Assembly (NCBI RefSeq): GCF_005871205.1
Contig: NZ_SWKM01000013.1
Coordinates: forward strand, 310,001 to 374,000
Reading direction: 5' to 3'
Origin: Marinobacter alexandrii
GTDB taxonomy: Bacteria; Pseudomonadota; Gammaproteobacteria; Pseudomonadales; Oleiphilaceae
DNA length: 64,000 bases
Shown here: positions 63,547-64,000 of the stretch, one piece after another
How positions within the stretch are numbered: the first letter of the stretch is position 1
Layout of the letters: the number at the start of each line of letters is the position of its first letter
Notes under the pieces: model-generated
Databases searched by the model: none
What the model was told of the DNA's origin: nothing
Seen by the model: only the letters and a program-made list of their open reading frames with translations
Translations under genes and position numbers: made by a program

Positions 63547-64000
63547 ATGAAAAGCCTTCAAACTCAGAAAATTGGTTTTCTCAGCACGCCGCAATTTTCC
63601 ATGCTCTCGTTCGTTGCGGCTCTGGAACCACTGCGGGCGGCAAACCGCCTCAGCGGGAAAGCGCTGTATGAGTGGCATATTTTTTCCCAGGACAACCAGC
63701 CCGTGGCCGCCAGCAACGGGCTACCAATCACTCCAGATCGTCGTTTCGATGAAACCGCCGACATTGACCTTATGATCGTGGTAGCTGGCATCGGAACCAC
63801 CCTGATCCGAGACAAAAAGCTGTTCGAATGGCTACGCCAGCTCTCTCGGCGGGGGGTGGCTTTGGGTGCCACATCCACAGCCTCACTTCTGCTGGCCCGG
63901 GCACGGTTGCTCTCTCACCACCGATGCACCATCCATTGGGAAAACAAAGAGAGTTTCCAGGAAGAATTTCCCGAACTCAACGTTACCGGAGAGCTGTACG
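63547..64000 (+). CDS. GlxA/GbdR-type transcriptional regulator (5' part)
   Basis: The gene starts with ATG at 63547 and is cut by the window end. The first 150 residues form the DJ-1-like domain of GlxA-family AraC regulators: IGFLSTPQFSMLSFVAALEP, then EWHIFSQDNQPV and GATSTASLLLARA. GbdR, which controls betaine catabolism in Pseudomonas, has a very similar start. The AraC DNA-binding domain should lie beyond the window. Confidence 0.88.
   Translation, partial: MKSLQTQKIGFLSTPQFSMLSFVAALEPLRAANRLSGKALYEWHIFSQDNQPVAASNGLPITPDRRFDETADIDLMIVVAGIGTTLIRDKKLFEWLRQLSRRGVALGATSTASLLLARARLLSHHRCTIHWENKESFQEEFPELNVTGELY

Noticed and set aside
1..64000. tRNA, rRNA, CRISPR, transposase or phage genes
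   Set aside because: I looked through the gaps and saw no cloverleaf, no spaced direct repeats and no recombinase or transposase motifs; I cannot exclude very degenerate cases.

Overview
The window looks like chromosomal DNA of a marine gammaproteobacterium, most likely Marinobacter or a close relative. This is an inference from gene content and the GC-rich coding style; no rRNA or tRNA is present to confirm it. It is gene-dense, with about 67 protein genes, short gaps and several tail-to-tail overlaps. I saw no insertion sequence, prophage, CRISPR array, tRNA or origin.

Bases 1-15,900 are mostly housekeeping and stress genes: the end of rluF, a GNAT/nitrilase fusion, thpR, ohr, several short-chain dehydrogenases (SDRs), the ribosome-rescue factor arfB, a DJ-1/PfpI protein, an NlpC/P60 lipoprotein, the divergent argO/argP pair, a CPBP protease, a crotonase, a pirin and an MscS channel. 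Bases 15,900-27,300 hold two large c-di-GMP-type proteins (DUF1631-GGDEF-EAL with degenerate motifs, and a sensor-GGDEF-EAL with intact motifs). Between them lie a cold-shock gene, a universal stress protein, a RIO kinase, an MtfA peptidase and a PCu(A)C copper chaperone. Bases 27,400-30,600 are a tightly overlapped E1-alpha/E1-beta/E2 2-oxoacid dehydrogenase operon. Next to it is a histidine phosphatase whose reading frame continues, after a stop, into a broken PhnA/YjdM zinc ribbon.

Bases 32,300-41,400 are an iron-uptake region: an ABC exporter-type protein, FhuC/FhuD/FhuB-like hydroxamate importer genes, a FhuF-like 2Fe-2S protein and a TonB receptor facing them. Three Fur-box-like sites precede the exporter, fhuC and the receptor. 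Bases 41,400-51,100 are mixed: PQQ-type sugar dehydrogenase, GFA protein, DkgB, Tat-exported aldo/keto reductase, tandem GST protein, DacB and DUF lipoproteins.

Bases 51,100-57,000 contain a probable acyl-CoA catabolic operon. Its kinase-like phosphotransferase and acyl-CoA dehydrogenase match the two halves of animal ACAD11, and they are joined by two SDRs, a histidine phosphatase and a divergent LysR regulator. Bases 57,000-64,000 carry an OpuC-type quaternary-amine ABC importer, a carbon-nitrogen hydrolase, a TIM-barrel amidohydrolase, an alpha/beta hydrolase lacking its nucleophile serine, and the start of a GlxA/GbdR-type regulator. Together these suggest uptake and breakdown of betaine-like compounds.

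The most notable non-coding structure is a pair of large palindromes at 31635-31740 and 54573-54682. Both have perfect 26-28 bp arms of unrelated sequence around a 54-base core of similar sequence and fold.
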